Shown here piece by piece: positions 29,451 to 37,657 of a stretch of DNA of 64,000 nt. The DNA is from Microcella alkaliphila (GTDB taxonomy: Bacteria; Actinomycetota; Actinomycetes; Actinomycetales; Microbacteriaceae). The position numbers and the translations under genes are program-made. The stretch is taken from NCBI RefSeq assembly GCF_002355395.1, contig NZ_AP017315.1, positions 1,984,001-2,048,000 of the forward strand, in the 5' to 3' direction. The notes beneath the pieces are model-generated. The model saw only the letters and a list, made by a program, of their open reading frames with translations. It did no database searches and was not told where the DNA came from. The first letter of the stretch is position 1. Each line of letters opens with the position of its first letter.

Positions 29451-30149
29451 CTAGTACCAACCGACCTGCTGGCTGTGGGCCCAGGCGCCACAGGGGCTGC
29501 CGTAGCGACCCTGGATGTAGTTCAGGCCCCACGTGATCTGGGTGGCCGGGTTCGTCTGCCAGTCGGCGCCGGCCGTCGCCATCTTGTTGCCGGGCAGCGA
29601 CTGCGGGATTCCGTAGGCGCCCGAGTACGGGTTCATGGCGTAGACGTTCCAGCCAGACTCTTTGTTCCACAGCGCCACGAGGCAGTCGAACTCACCGCCA
29701 CCCCAACCACGCGCGGCAACCATGTCGGCCGCGATGGCCTGAGCGGTGCCGGGGTCGGGCGTGCCAGCCGGCGGAGCGAAGCCGCTCGCAGCGGCGGGGG
29801 CGGGTGCCGGTTCGGGTTCGGGTTCGGGCTCGATGATCTCGTACGACGCCGTCTCAACGCCGTGCTCAACGTCGCCCTCGACCGCGAACTGCTGCACGGG
29901 AGCGCGCTCAGCCGGGGCGGAGGTTTCGACGTCGGCCGCAGCACCGGAAGTGGGGTCGATCACCGACACCATGACGAACGAGAGCGTCGCGAGGAATGAG
30001 AAAACCGGGAGGGTCCAGGTGCGGCGCACATGGCGTTCCGGGGTCGGAACCCGCACCACGACGTCAGCGCGCGGGGTACGGCGAATACCGCTCGAACCCG
30101 CCCAGGAGGACGCGGACGAGCGCGTCTCTGTCGCTGAATGTCTACCCAC
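29451..30149 (-). CDS. Secreted lytic-transglycosylase-like protein
   Basis: The product is 232 residues. A membrane/signal segment lies at about 45-65 (TWTLPVFSFLATLSFVMVSVI), so an N-terminal tail of about 44 residues is inside. A Glu-Pro/Ala-Pro linker (EPEPEPEPAPAPA) follows, then a C-terminal domain of about 90 residues: FDCLVALWNKESGWNV with the likely catalytic Glu, SGAYGIPQSLPGNKMA, and ITWGLNYIQGRYGSPCGAWAH. This is the transglycosylase-like fold shared with resuscitation and aggregation-promoting factors, implying cell-wall cleavage. The GTG lacks a ribosome site; TAGACT sits 9 nt before it. Confidence 0.87.
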   Translation of the reverse strand: MGRHSATETRSSASSWAGSSGIRRTPRADVVVRVPTPERHVRRTWTLPVFSFLATLSFVMVSVIDPTSGAAADVETSAPAERAPVQQFAVEGDVEHGVETASYEIIEPEPEPEPAPAPAAASGFAPPAGTPDPGTAQAIAADMVAARGWGGGEFDCLVALWNKESGWNVYAMNPYSGAYGIPQSLPGNKMATAGADWQTNPATQITWGLNYIQGRYGSPCGAWAHSQQVGWY

Positions 30150-30158
30150 GAGAGCAAG

Positions 30159-30164
30159 AGTCTA
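30159..30164 (-). promoter_or_regulatory. -10 box of the transglycosylase-like gene
   Basis: TAGACT on the minus strand ends 9 nt before the GTG at 30149. A leaderless or near-leaderless mRNA is likely. Confidence 0.4.
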
Positions 30165-30195
30165 GCCCACGAGTGCCGATCTGGCAGGGTCGGGG

Positions 30196-30792
30196 TCAGC
30201 GCACGGCGAGCATGACACGAATAACGGTGTCGAGCAGGAGGTCGACCTGACGCTCGTCGTAGCCGCCAAACCGCGGGCGGAAGGCGATCGTGCGCACCGT
30301 GTGTACCGGCACCGATTCGCCTCGCTGAAAGTACCCTGACAGTCGATCGCAGAGCGCGTCGACATCACTCGGACGGTATCCCCGCGTAAGCGGGCCCACC
30401 CGACGGAAGCGCTGCCCCTCCGGCCGGGCAAGCCGGTCGACGATCTCCTGGGCGGCCGCACGTACCTCCGCGTAGTAGGCAGCCTCGCCCTGCGCGGCGA
30501 TGGCCCGCTCGCGCTCACGCGCGGCGAAGGCCTCCTCGAGCCGCTCAAGAGCCTGGTCGACCCGCGTCGCCGCGTACCCGCCGCGTCGCACGACTCGGAA
30601 TGCCGCCCCGCGAATCGCGTCGCTCGACAGCGAGGTGTTGGCCGGGTCGGCGTACGCGGCTCGGGCCTCGGCGAGGAACGCGTCCACGTGCTCAGCGTCG
30701 TACGCGGGCTCGCCGCGACGCGCGAGCGGAAATGTGGTCGTCACGTTCTCATTCTGCCGCGCGCGCCGGCGGGGCCCCACCGCGTCGCTCAC
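30196..30792 (-). CDS. DivIVA-domain protein
   Basis: The product is up to 198 residues with two DivIVA-type motifs: TTFPLARRGEPAYDAEHVDAFLAEAR near the N-terminus and a similar RFRRVGPLTRGYRPSDVDALCDRL later, plus a third weaker FGGYDERQVDLLLD. The family binds curved membrane at poles and septa. The start is taken at 30792, where GTG overlaps the cdsA stop as GTGA. An internal GTG at 30744 would begin exactly at the conserved TTFPLARRG and is a real alternative. It is the last gene of the frr-cdsA group. Confidence 0.83.
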   Translation of the reverse strand: MSDAVGPRRRARQNENVTTTFPLARRGEPAYDAEHVDAFLAEARAAYADPANTSLSSDAIRGAAFRVVRRGGYAATRVDQALERLEEAFAARERERAIAAQGEAAYYAEVRAAAQEIVDRLARPEGQRFRRVGPLTRGYRPSDVDALCDRLSGYFQRGESVPVHTVRTIAFRPRFGGYDERQVDLLLDTVIRVMLAVR

Positions 30793-31781
30793 GAGCCACC
30801 GAAGGCGAGGAACACGAGGTACGCGGCGATGGTCGACGGCAGGATCGAATCGAGGCGATCAAGGAAGCCGCCGTGCCCGGGAAGCCAGGTCGAGATGTCC
30901 TTGATGCCGAGGTCGCGCTTCAACAGCGACTCCGTCAGGTCGCCGACCGTCGCGGTGACGATCATCGCGCCGGCGAGGATCAGCCCGACCCACCACGCTT
31001 CGCCCAGCATGAAGATCGCGAGCAGCACCCCGGCCAGCAGAGCGACCGCGACGGCGCCGGCGAACCCCTCCCAGGTCTTCTTGGGGCTGATTTTGGGGGC
31101 CATGGGCGTCTTGCCGAACGACAGCCCGCTCACATACGCCCCGATATCGATGCAGATCACGATGATCAGGTAGGCGAGGGTCCACCACTCGCCGCCCTCG
31201 GCCGCGGTCATGACCACGGCGAAGCCTCCGAGCAGGGCCACGTAGGCGAGCACGAAGATGCCGGCAGCGAGATCGGTCGACAGCGACACCGCCGGGTCGT
31301 TCCGCAGCGACGGGCGCAGCTGCTCGACGAGGCGCCACACCGTGACGAGCGCCGCCCCCGCGAGGAACGCCCACCAGAGTCCCGCTGCGCCGAAGTAATA
31401 CGCGGGTGCGATGACGCCCACCGACGCGATGACGACAGGGATGCGCGGCACATCACGGCCCGCGAAGCGCAGGGCGCTGGCGAGCTCGTACGAGGTGAAG
31501 ACGACGAGCGCCGCGCCGAACAGCATGAACAGCTCAGTGACGAAGATCAGACTGAACAGCAGGGCGAAGCCGAGCACCAAGCCGAAGAAGAGGGCTTTGG
31601 GGAGGTTGCGTCCGACGCGCTTCTCGATGCGTGCATCCATTTCGCGGGCGCGCGCCTCGATGTCGTGGATGCGCTCCTCGACCTCGTGAATGCGACCCTC
31701 GACTTCGCCGCGGGCCGTGCGCGCCTTACGCCGGATGCGATCCGTCGCCGTCGACGCCTCGTCGTTTCTGCCGTCGGCCAT
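30789..31781 (-). CDS. cdsA: Phosphatidate cytidylyltransferase
   Basis: CdsA makes CDP-diacylglycerol from CTP and phosphatidate, the branch point for phospholipid synthesis. The 330-residue protein has an N-terminal charged coiled region (residues 1-65, full of Glu/Arg) and then about eight membrane segments. The C-terminal signature LLKRDLGIKDISTWLPGHGGFLDRLDS is complete. The charged N-terminal extension is common in actinobacterial CdsA. ATG overlaps the frr stop by one base; the stop overlaps the DivIVA-domain gene start. Confidence 0.96.
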   Translation of the reverse strand: MADGRNDEASTATDRIRRKARTARGEVEGRIHEVEERIHDIEARAREMDARIEKRVGRNLPKALFFGLVLGFALLFSLIFVTELFMLFGAALVVFTSYELASALRFAGRDVPRIPVVIASVGVIAPAYYFGAAGLWWAFLAGAALVTVWRLVEQLRPSLRNDPAVSLSTDLAAGIFVLAYVALLGGFAVVMTAAEGGEWWTLAYLIIVICIDIGAYVSGLSFGKTPMAPKISPKKTWEGFAGAVAVALLAGVLLAIFMLGEAWWVGLILAGAMIVTATVGDLTESLLKRDLGIKDISTWLPGHGGFLDRLDSILPSTIAAYLVFLAFGGS

Positions 31782-32335
31782 CAGACCTCGAGCAGCTCGG
31801 CTTCCTTCTTCTTCAGCGCCTCGTCGGCCGCCTCGACGTGCTTCTTGGTGATCGCCTCAAGCTCTTTCTCGGCGCGTGCGACCTCGTCGTCGCCGACCTC
31901 GCTCTTCAGCGCGTCGAGGTCGTCCTTCGCCTTGCGGCGGATGTTGCGGATCGCGACCTTGCAGTCCTCGGCCTTGCCCTTGACGATCTTCACATACTCC
32001 TTGCGCCGGTCTTCGGTGAGCTCCGGCATTGTCACGCGGATGATCTCGCCATCGTTGTTCGGGTTCGCGCCCAGGTTCGGGAAGTTGACGATCGCCTTCT
32101 CGATCTCTTTCAGGGCGCTCTTGTCGTACGGCGTGATGATGAGCACACGCGCCTCGGGGTTCTGCAGACTCGCGAGCTGCGCGAGCGGCGTCGGCGTGCC
32201 GTAGTACTCGACGAGGATCTTCTGGAACAGCTGCGGGTTCGCGCGGCCCGTGCGGACGGTTGCGAAGTCCTCCTTCGCCACGTCAACGGCCTTGGTCATC
32301 TTCTCGGCGGCTTCCGCCAGTACATCCGCGATCAC
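31781..32335 (-). CDS. frr: Ribosome recycling factor
   Basis: With elongation factor G, RRF splits the ribosome after termination. The GTG at 32335, 8 nt after GAGGAG, gives the standard 184 residues starting [13 protein letters not shown]; an upstream GTG at 32344 would sit inside the ribosome site. [25 protein letters not shown] and [19 protein letters not shown] are family hallmarks. frr normally follows pyrH directly; here a broken transporter gene lies between them. Confidence 0.97.
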   Translation of the reverse strand: MIADVLAEAAEKMTKAVDVAKEDFATVRTGRANPQLFQKILVEYYGTPTPLAQLASLQNPEARVLIITPYDKSALKEIEKAIVNFPNLGANPNNDGEIIRVTMPELTEDRRKEYVKIVKGKAEDCKVAIRNIRRKAKDDLDALKSEVGDDEVARAEKELEAITKKHVEAADEALKKKEAELLEV

Positions 32336-32386
32336 GCGCACCACTCCTCGGTTCAGGTCGGCATCGAGTCTAGTGGGCGGCGCCCG

Positions 32387-33173
32387 TCAGACAGCGAGGA
32401 GCGCGACGCCGGCCAGCACGACCACCGCGCCCGCGAGCCGCCTCGCCGGATGCGGCTCGCGAAACAGCAGCCAACCGGCGAGCGCGATGAGCACGACGCT
32501 GAGCTCGCGGGCGGGGGCCACCACCGAGACGGGCGCGAAGCCGTAGGCGGTGAGGATCGCCAGGTACGACGCGGTCGACAGCACGCCGACGGCGACCGCG
32601 ACCGGGAGGTGGCGTCGCGCCTCCTCCCGCAGGATGCGCGGGGCAGGTCTTCCGCGCAGCGCCAACCCCGCGAGCATGACCGTCTGCAGGGCGAGGCTCG
32701 CCCAGAAGTGGCCGAGGGGGGTACGGCCCGCGCCGGTCACGGCGGCGGCGTCCCAGAGCGTGTAGCCCGCGATGGAGACCCCGACGGCCGATCCGTAGAT
32801 GACCCCACGGCGCAGCCGAGCAGCGGCGTCGTGGGCTGCTGCTACTGCGCCAACCCGCTCGGTGGAGCCACCGGCACCCTGCGCACCCGCGCGCGAGCGG
32901 GTACACGACGCCGACGTCGGCGACGCGATATCCGCGCTGCAGAAGCAGCATGTACGCCGTATGAAACGCGGCGCTCACGAGAGCCCACCCGAGCCAGGAT
33001 GCGCGCGGCTCCGTCGCGATCAGCAGCGGTATCGCGAACGGCGCGGCGAGCACCGTCGCCGATCCGGCGACGAGCGCGAAAAACACGGGCCCGGATGCGC
33101 CCTGGCTCTTCACGAGGACGTTCCACGCCGCGTGCGCGACCGCCGCGAACAGAATGAGCAGCGCCGCGGTCAC
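32387..33173 (-). pseudogene. EamA/DMT-family transporter, broken by internal deletion and frameshift
   Basis: The first 96 codons encode three membrane segments of an EamA transporter (MTAALLILFAAVAHAAWNVL to VYPLARG). After that the frame becomes Arg/Ser/His-rich nonsense. The other frame resumes real protein at about 32817 (RRGVIYGSAVGVSIAGYTLWDAAA) and continues to a proper end at 32387 (WLLFREPHPARRLAGAVVVLAGVALLAV). Between the halves, the expected fourth and part of the fifth membrane segments are missing, so bases were lost, not just one base shifted. It is wedged between pyrH and frr, with no ribosome site at its GTG. A sequencing error cannot explain the missing helix fully. Confidence 0.78.
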
Positions 33174-33185
33174 GGGCGGCGGGCT

Positions 33186-33899
33186 CTAGCGCGTGACGCG
33201 GGTGCCGAGGGCCTCGCCGCAGATCGCCTTCGCGATGTTGCCGCCGGGTTCCATGCCGAAGACGACCATGGGCATCCCGTTGTCCATGCAGAGGCTGAAC
33301 GCGGTCGAGTCGACGACCTTGAGACCGTTCACGAGCGCGTCCTGGTACGTGATCTCGTCGAGCTTGTGAGCGTCGGGGTTCGTACGCGGGTCATCGCTGT
33401 AGACGCCGTCGACGCCGTTCTTCGCCACGAGAACCTCGTCGGCCTTGATCTCGAGCGCGCGCTGCGCGGCGACCGTGTCGGTCGAGAAGTAGGGAAGGCC
33501 GGCACCGGCGCCGAACACGACGACGCGCCCCTTCTCGAGGTGGCGCACGGCGCGCAGCGGGATGTACGGCTCGGCGACCTGGGTCATCTGAATCGCCGAC
33601 TGCACGCGAACGTCGGCGCCCGCCTGCTCGAGGAAGTCTTGCAGTGCGAGGGCGTTCATGACGGTGCCGAGCATCCCCATGTAGTCGGCGCGACCGCGCT
33701 CCATGCCGCGCTGGCTGAGCTCCGCACCGCGGAAGAAGTTGCCGCCACCGACGACAATCGCCACCTCGACGCCGCTCGCCGCGGCCTCGGCGATCTCGCG
33801 GGCGATTCCGCTCACGATGTCGGGGTTGACACCGAGCGCTCCCCCTCCAAACGCTTCACCAGAGAGCTTCAACAGGACGCGGCGGCGGGATGCGGACAC
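33186..33899 (-). CDS. pyrH: UMP kinase
   Basis: PyrH phosphorylates UMP to UDP. The 237-residue protein has the amino-acid-kinase fold: [15 protein letters not shown] at the N-terminus, [14 protein letters not shown], the UMP region [15 protein letters not shown], and [16 protein letters not shown] [22 protein letters not shown] start with AAGGAG upstream. It is separated from tsf by a strong terminator, so it must have its own promoter within the 60 bp after it. Confidence 0.97.
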   Translation of the reverse strand: MSASRRRVLLKLSGEAFGGGALGVNPDIVSGIAREIAEAAASGVEVAIVVGGGNFFRGAELSQRGMERGRADYMGMLGTVMNALALQDFLEQAGADVRVQSAIQMTQVAEPYIPLRAVRHLEKGRVVVFGAGAGLPYFSTDTVAAQRALEIKADEVLVAKNGVDGVYSDDPRTNPDAHKLDEITYQDALVNGLKVVDSTAFSLCMDNGMPMVVFGMEPGGNIAKAICGEALGTRVTR

Positions 33900-33959
33900 A
33901 GGGCTCCTTGAGGGATGTCGCGGTGGTCGTTCGGATCAGGCTAGCGGTCTGCTCGGCGC

Positions 33960-34003
33960 AGAAAGAAGGGGCCCGATCCGCAACGAGTTGCGGACCGGAC
34001 CCC
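33960..34003 (-). terminator. Rho-independent terminator of rpsB-tsf
   Basis: On the minus strand a 16-bp stem (34003-33988 with 33983-33968, including two G-U pairs) with a 4-nt loop is followed by TTCTTTCT. It begins 13 bp after the tsf stop and is the best terminator in the window. Confidence 0.85.
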
Positions 34004-34016
34004 GAAGCGGCACGGC

Positions 34017-34844
34017 TTAGGCGCCGACCTTGAAGCGGGCGAAGCCGGTCACGGTGAGACCGGCGTCCTTCAGCACCTGCGACACCGAGAGCTTGTTGTC
34101 GCGGGCGTAGTCCTGCTCGAGCAGGGCCACCTGCTTGAAGAAGGCGCCGACGCGACCCTCGACGATCTTCGGCAGGGCGGCCTCGGGCTTGCCCTCGTTG
34201 CGCGAGATCTCTTCGACGATGCGGCGCTCGTTGTCGACCGTCTTGGCCGGCACGTCGTCGCGGCTCAGGTACTGCGGGTCGGCGAACGAGATGTGCTGCG
34301 CGATGCTGCGCGCGGTCTCGGCGTCGTCACCGGTGTAGGCCACGACCACACCGACCTGCGGGGGCAGGTCCTTGTTGGTGCGGTGCAGGTACACGGCGAA
34401 GTTGTCGCCCGTGAGGCGAGCGACGCGACGCAGCTCCATCTTCTCGCCGATGATCGCGGCTTCGCCGTCGATCAGTTCGGCGACGGTGCCGCCCTCAGCG
34501 GGGGCGGCGAGGCCCTCCTCGGCGGTCGAGGCGCCCGCGGCGGCAACCGCGGCGAGGACCTTGTCACCGAGCGCGACGAACTTGTCGCCCTTGGCGACGA
34601 AGTCGGTCTCGCAGGCGAGCTCGATCATGGTGACAGCGCCGTCGCCCTCGTGGGCGGCGATGAGGCCCTCGCTCGTCGAGCGGTCGGCGCGCTTGGCGTT
34701 GCCCTTCGCGCCCTTCAGACGGAGGATCTCGGTCGCCTTGGCGATGTCGCCGTCGGCCTCCACGAGAGCGTTCTTCGTGTCGACCATGCCGGTCCCGAGC
34801 TGTTCGCGCAGGGCCTTGATGTCGGCCAGGCTCACGTTAGCCAT
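34017..34844 (-). CDS. tsf: Elongation factor Ts
   Basis: EF-Ts recycles EF-Tu by GDP release. The 275-residue protein begins with the UBA-like helix pair (VSLADIKALREQLGTGMVDTKNALVEADGD) and contains the conserved TDFVAKGDKF motif that contacts EF-Tu. The following SI dimerisation domains and the VALLEQDYARD segment complete it. ATG start with GGAG about 10 nt upstream. It follows rpsB by 28 nt, the standard order. Confidence 0.98.
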   Translation of the reverse strand: MANVSLADIKALREQLGTGMVDTKNALVEADGDIAKATEILRLKGAKGNAKRADRSTSEGLIAAHEGDGAVTMIELACETDFVAKGDKFVALGDKVLAAVAAAGASTAEEGLAAPAEGGTVAELIDGEAAIIGEKMELRRVARLTGDNFAVYLHRTNKDLPPQVGVVVAYTGDDAETARSIAQHISFADPQYLSRDDVPAKTVDNERRIVEEISRNEGKPEAALPKIVEGRVGAFFKQVALLEQDYARDNKLSVSQVLKDAGLTVTGFARFKVGA

Positions 34845-34872
34845 GGAATGTGTCTCCTAAAGGGGTCGGTCG

Positions 34873-35847
34873 TTACTCGGACTCGGGCGCCGCGTCCGAA
34901 GCGTCAGCCTCGGTCTTCTTTGAGGCAGCCTTCTTCGCGGGGGCCTTCTTCGCCGGAGCCTTCTTGGCGGGCTTCTCGGCGGGGGCCTCCTCAGCAGCAG
35001 GGGCTTCCTCCGCGGCGGGGGCCTCCTCAGCGGGTGCCTCCTCGGCGGCGGGCTTCTCGACCGCGGCGGCCTCGTCAGCCTGGCCGGCCTCGAGCAGCTC
35101 GCGCTCCCACTCGGCCATCGGCTCGACAGCCGACACGTTGCCCTCGGCCTCGGGCGCCTGGTGGCGCTGGATGAGGCCCTCGGCGGCGGCGTCAGCGATG
35201 ATGCGCGTCAGCAGCGCGACCGAGCGGATCGCGTCGTCGTTACCCGGGATCGGGTAGGCGAGTTCGTCGGGGTCGGCGTTCGTGTCGAGGATGCCGATCA
35301 CGGGGATGCCGAGCTTCTTGGCCTCGTCAACGGCGAGGTGCTCGCGCTTGGGGTCGACAACCCAGATGGCGCTCGGGGTCTTGGTGAGGTTGCGGATACC
35401 GCCGAGCGACTTGTGCAGCTTGTCGAGCTCGCGCTTCTTGATCAAGAGCTCCTTCTTGGTGAAGCCCTTGGTCGTGTCGTCGAAGTCGATCTCTTCCAGC
35501 TCCTTCATGCGCTGCAGGCGCTTGGAGACGGTCTGGAAGTTGGTGAGGAGGCCGCCCAGCCAGCGCTGGTTGACGTAGGGCTGGCCGACGCGGGTCGCCT
35601 GCTCGGCGATCGACTCCTGCGCCTGCTTCTTGGTGCCGACGAAGAGGATCGTGCCGCCGTGGGCGACGGTCTGCTTGGCGAAGTCGTAGGCCTTGTCGAT
35701 GTAGGCGAGCGACTGCTGCAGGTCGATGATGTGGATGCCCGAGCGCTCGGTCAGGATGAAGCGCTTGACTTTCGGGTTCCAGCGGCGGGTCTGGTGCCCG
35801 AAGTGCACGCCGCTGTCGAGCAGCTGGCGAATGGTGACGACGGCCAT
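34873..35847 (-). CDS. rpsB: 30S ribosomal protein S2 with long low-complexity tail
   Basis: S2 binds the small subunit near the head-body junction. Residues 1-240 are a normal S2 ([84 protein letters not shown]). From about 245 the protein adds an acidic [12 protein letters not shown] tract followed by [12 protein letters not shown] and an acidic end: about 75 extra residues. The usual length is about 240-300. ATG with AAGGAG. It heads the rpsB-tsf operon, with a leader of about 170 nt. Confidence 0.97.
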   Translation of the reverse strand: MAVVTIRQLLDSGVHFGHQTRRWNPKVKRFILTERSGIHIIDLQQSLAYIDKAYDFAKQTVAHGGTILFVGTKKQAQESIAEQATRVGQPYVNQRWLGGLLTNFQTVSKRLQRMKELEEIDFDDTTKGFTKKELLIKKRELDKLHKSLGGIRNLTKTPSAIWVVDPKREHLAVDEAKKLGIPVIGILDTNADPDELAYPIPGNDDAIRSVALLTRIIADAAAEGLIQRHQAPEAEGNVSAVEPMAEWERELLEAGQADEAAAVEKPAAEEAPAEEAPAAEEAPAAEEAPAEKPAKKAPAKKAPAKKAASKKTEADASDAAPESE

Positions 35848-36032
35848 GGCCGTACTCCTTCTGTGTTCTCAGTTGTCGCCCCGAGCCGGTCGGCCGGGGC
35901 CCTGGTGCCCGGGCGCTGTCCCCACCCGCACGGTTGTTGCCCGGTTTCCCGGGCGGTGCAGGACTGATGGGGATGTGCGCCGCATTCGGACACGCGAAGT
36001 CAGCCGCCGAGGCGACTGCTGGTCATACTCTA
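35848..36032 (-). promoter_or_regulatory. rpsB promoter and leader
   Basis: A TAGAGT -10 box (36027-36032, minus strand, in GCTAGAGTATG context) would give a leader of about 170 nt. The leader contains a 6-bp stem with a GAAA tetraloop (35939-35954) and another GC-rich stem near 35885-35915. Ribosomal protein leaders are often bound by their own protein; whether this one is bound by S2 is untested. Confidence 0.45.
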
Positions 36033-36137
36033 GCACCGCGGAACCTCCCTCCCCCACGAGATGCTGGGTGGTGGCGTTGTCCCCGACCCTCGCCGTGAGC
36101 ATCCCTCCGGGTGCCCTCCCCAGGCAGTGTGGGGGCC

Positions 36138-36677
36138 GTGCGCCGCCGTCCTTTCTCGCCCATGTCGGTCGCGATCCTGCTCGCGATCGCGTTCGGGATG
36201 CTCGCGGCGCCGACGAGCGCCGCTCCCGTCATCGACGGCGGTGTCTCCCGCGCGCATCCCGACTGGGCGTGGCCCGTCGACGGCGTGCGCACCGTCGTGC
36301 GGCCGTTCGCAGCGCCACCGAGCCCGTACGCGGCGGGGCACCGCGGGGTTGACCTCGCGGCTCCGGGCGCGGGCGCGGTCGTGCGGGCGGCGACCCACGG
36401 GGTCGTGCACTTCGCGGGCACCGTGGTCGATCGGCCGGTGGTGACGGTGCGCAGCGGACACCTGCTCGTCACGGTCGAACCGGTGGAGCCGAGCGTCGAG
36501 GCGGGCGACTGGGTACGCGCCGGCGACGCGATCGGCCTGCTGCAGGGTGGGCACTGCGCGGCGACGCCGTGTGTGCACCTCGGCGTGCGCGTCGACGGTG
36601 AGTACGTGTCTCCCCTGCTGTACCTCGGCGGCCTACGGCGAGCCGTCCTCCTTCCGCTCAGCGCGCACGGCGAGTAG
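36138..36677 (+). CDS. Secreted M23-like (LytM-fold) protein, possibly inactive
   Basis: Taking the GTG at 36138 gives 179 residues: RRRPFSP, a hydrophobic signal (MSVAILLAIAFGMLAAPTSA), then a LytM fold. The zinc motif HRGVDLAAPGAGAVVRA has the first His and Asp. The second motif, usually H-x-H, reads VHLGVRVDG: the first His is kept, but the last His is Gly. Such proteins can act as amidase activators or wall-binding proteins without peptidase activity. An earlier GTG at 36111 is possible. The gene lies alone between the divergent rpsB leader and convergent xerC. Confidence 0.8.
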   Translation: MRRRPFSPMSVAILLAIAFGMLAAPTSAAPVIDGGVSRAHPDWAWPVDGVRTVVRPFAAPPSPYAAGHRGVDLAAPGAGAVVRAATHGVVHFAGTVVDRPVVTVRSGHLLVTVEPVEPSVEAGDWVRAGDAIGLLQGGHCAATPCVHLGVRVDGEYVSPLLYLGGLRRAVLLPLSAHGE

Positions 36678-36714
36678 CCGCGCGAGGCGGCGCGAGGGGC
36701 GGCGCGGCGGGCAA

Positions 36715-37653
36715 CTATGCGCGCGGGTGGGCGGTGCGGTAGGCGGCGGCGAGCCGTTCGGCGCTCACGTGCGTGTAGATCTGCGTGGTGCCGAGGCTCG
36801 CGTGCCCGAGCAGTTCTTGCACGGCGCGAAGGTCGGCCCCGCCGTCGAGAAGGTGGGTCGCGGCCGAGTGTCGGAACGCGTGCGGGCCGGCGGGCCCCGA
36901 ACCGGGAAGGTCGGCGAGGAGGCCGGCGACGAGCGTGTAGACCGCCCGCGTCGACAGGCGTTTGCCGCGCGCGCCCAGAAAAAGCGCCGCCTCTGCCTGC
37001 CCGTCCGACGGCGCGCCCGACGCGAGCGCGGGGCGCCCGCGGTCGAGGTAGGCGGCCAGCGCGCGCGAGGCGGGGAGGCCGTACGGCACCACGCGTTCCT
37101 TCGCACCCTTGCCGAGCACCCGCAGTGTGCGCCGCCCGTCGTCGATCGAGTCGAGGTCGAGCCCCACGAGCTCGCTCACGCGCAGCGCGCTCGCGTAGAG
37201 CACCTCGACGACGGCGAGATCGCGCAGGGCGTTCGGGTCATCCGTGGCGGCACGGTCGGCGAGACCGGCGAGCAGCTCGTCGACCTGCGTGCGCGTGAGC
37301 ACCCGCGGTAGGGACCGGTCGGGACGGGGTGCCCGCAGCCGCACGCCCGCGTCGGCGGCCGCGCGCCCCGTGCGGGCGAGCCAGGCGGTGAAGCCTCGCA
37401 CGGTCGACGTGCGTCTGGCCAGCGTCGCCGTCGCGAGTCCCGCATCCCGCTGATGCCACGCCCACTCGCGCAACAGTTCAAGGTCGAGAAGCGCCGGGTC
37501 TGCCTCGGCTCCCGACTCCTCGACGAATTCGGCGAGGGTGCGCAGGTCTGCTGCGTACGCCCGCAGGGTGTGCGGCGAGGCTCCGCGTTCGAGCGCGACC
37601 GCGCGGAGGTAGGCGTCGATCGCCTCGCTCAGCTCAGTCGTGGCCGCGTGCAC
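36715..37653 (-). CDS. xerC: Tyrosine recombinase XerC
   Basis: XerC resolves chromosome dimers at dif with XerD. The GTG at 37653 gives 312 residues starting [24 protein letters not shown], a typical N-terminal SAM-like domain. Catalytic residues are visible in order: Arg in [13 protein letters not shown], Lys in [23 protein letters not shown] (His and Arg), His in [13 protein letters not shown], and the nucleophile Tyr in IYTHVS. The start is 4 nt past the MMPL stop with poor ribosome spacing; longer in-frame starts would overlap the MMPL gene. Whether it is XerC or XerD rests on context and size. Confidence 0.88.
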   Translation of the reverse strand: MHAATTELSEAIDAYLRAVALERGASPHTLRAYAADLRTLAEFVEESGAEADPALLDLELLREWAWHQRDAGLATATLARRTSTVRGFTAWLARTGRAAADAGVRLRAPRPDRSLPRVLTRTQVDELLAGLADRAATDDPNALRDLAVVEVLYASALRVSELVGLDLDSIDDGRRTLRVLGKGAKERVVPYGLPASRALAAYLDRGRPALASGAPSDGQAEAALFLGARGKRLSTRAVYTLVAGLLADLPGSGPAGPHAFRHSAATHLLDGGADLRAVQELLGHASLGTTQIYTHVSAERLAAAYRTAHPRA

Positions 37654-37657
37654 CCCT

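Noticed and set aside
34925..35080. CRISPR-like repeats in the rpsB tail
   Set aside because: Short in-frame Ala/Glu/Lys/Pro repeats without unique spacers; low-complexity coding.
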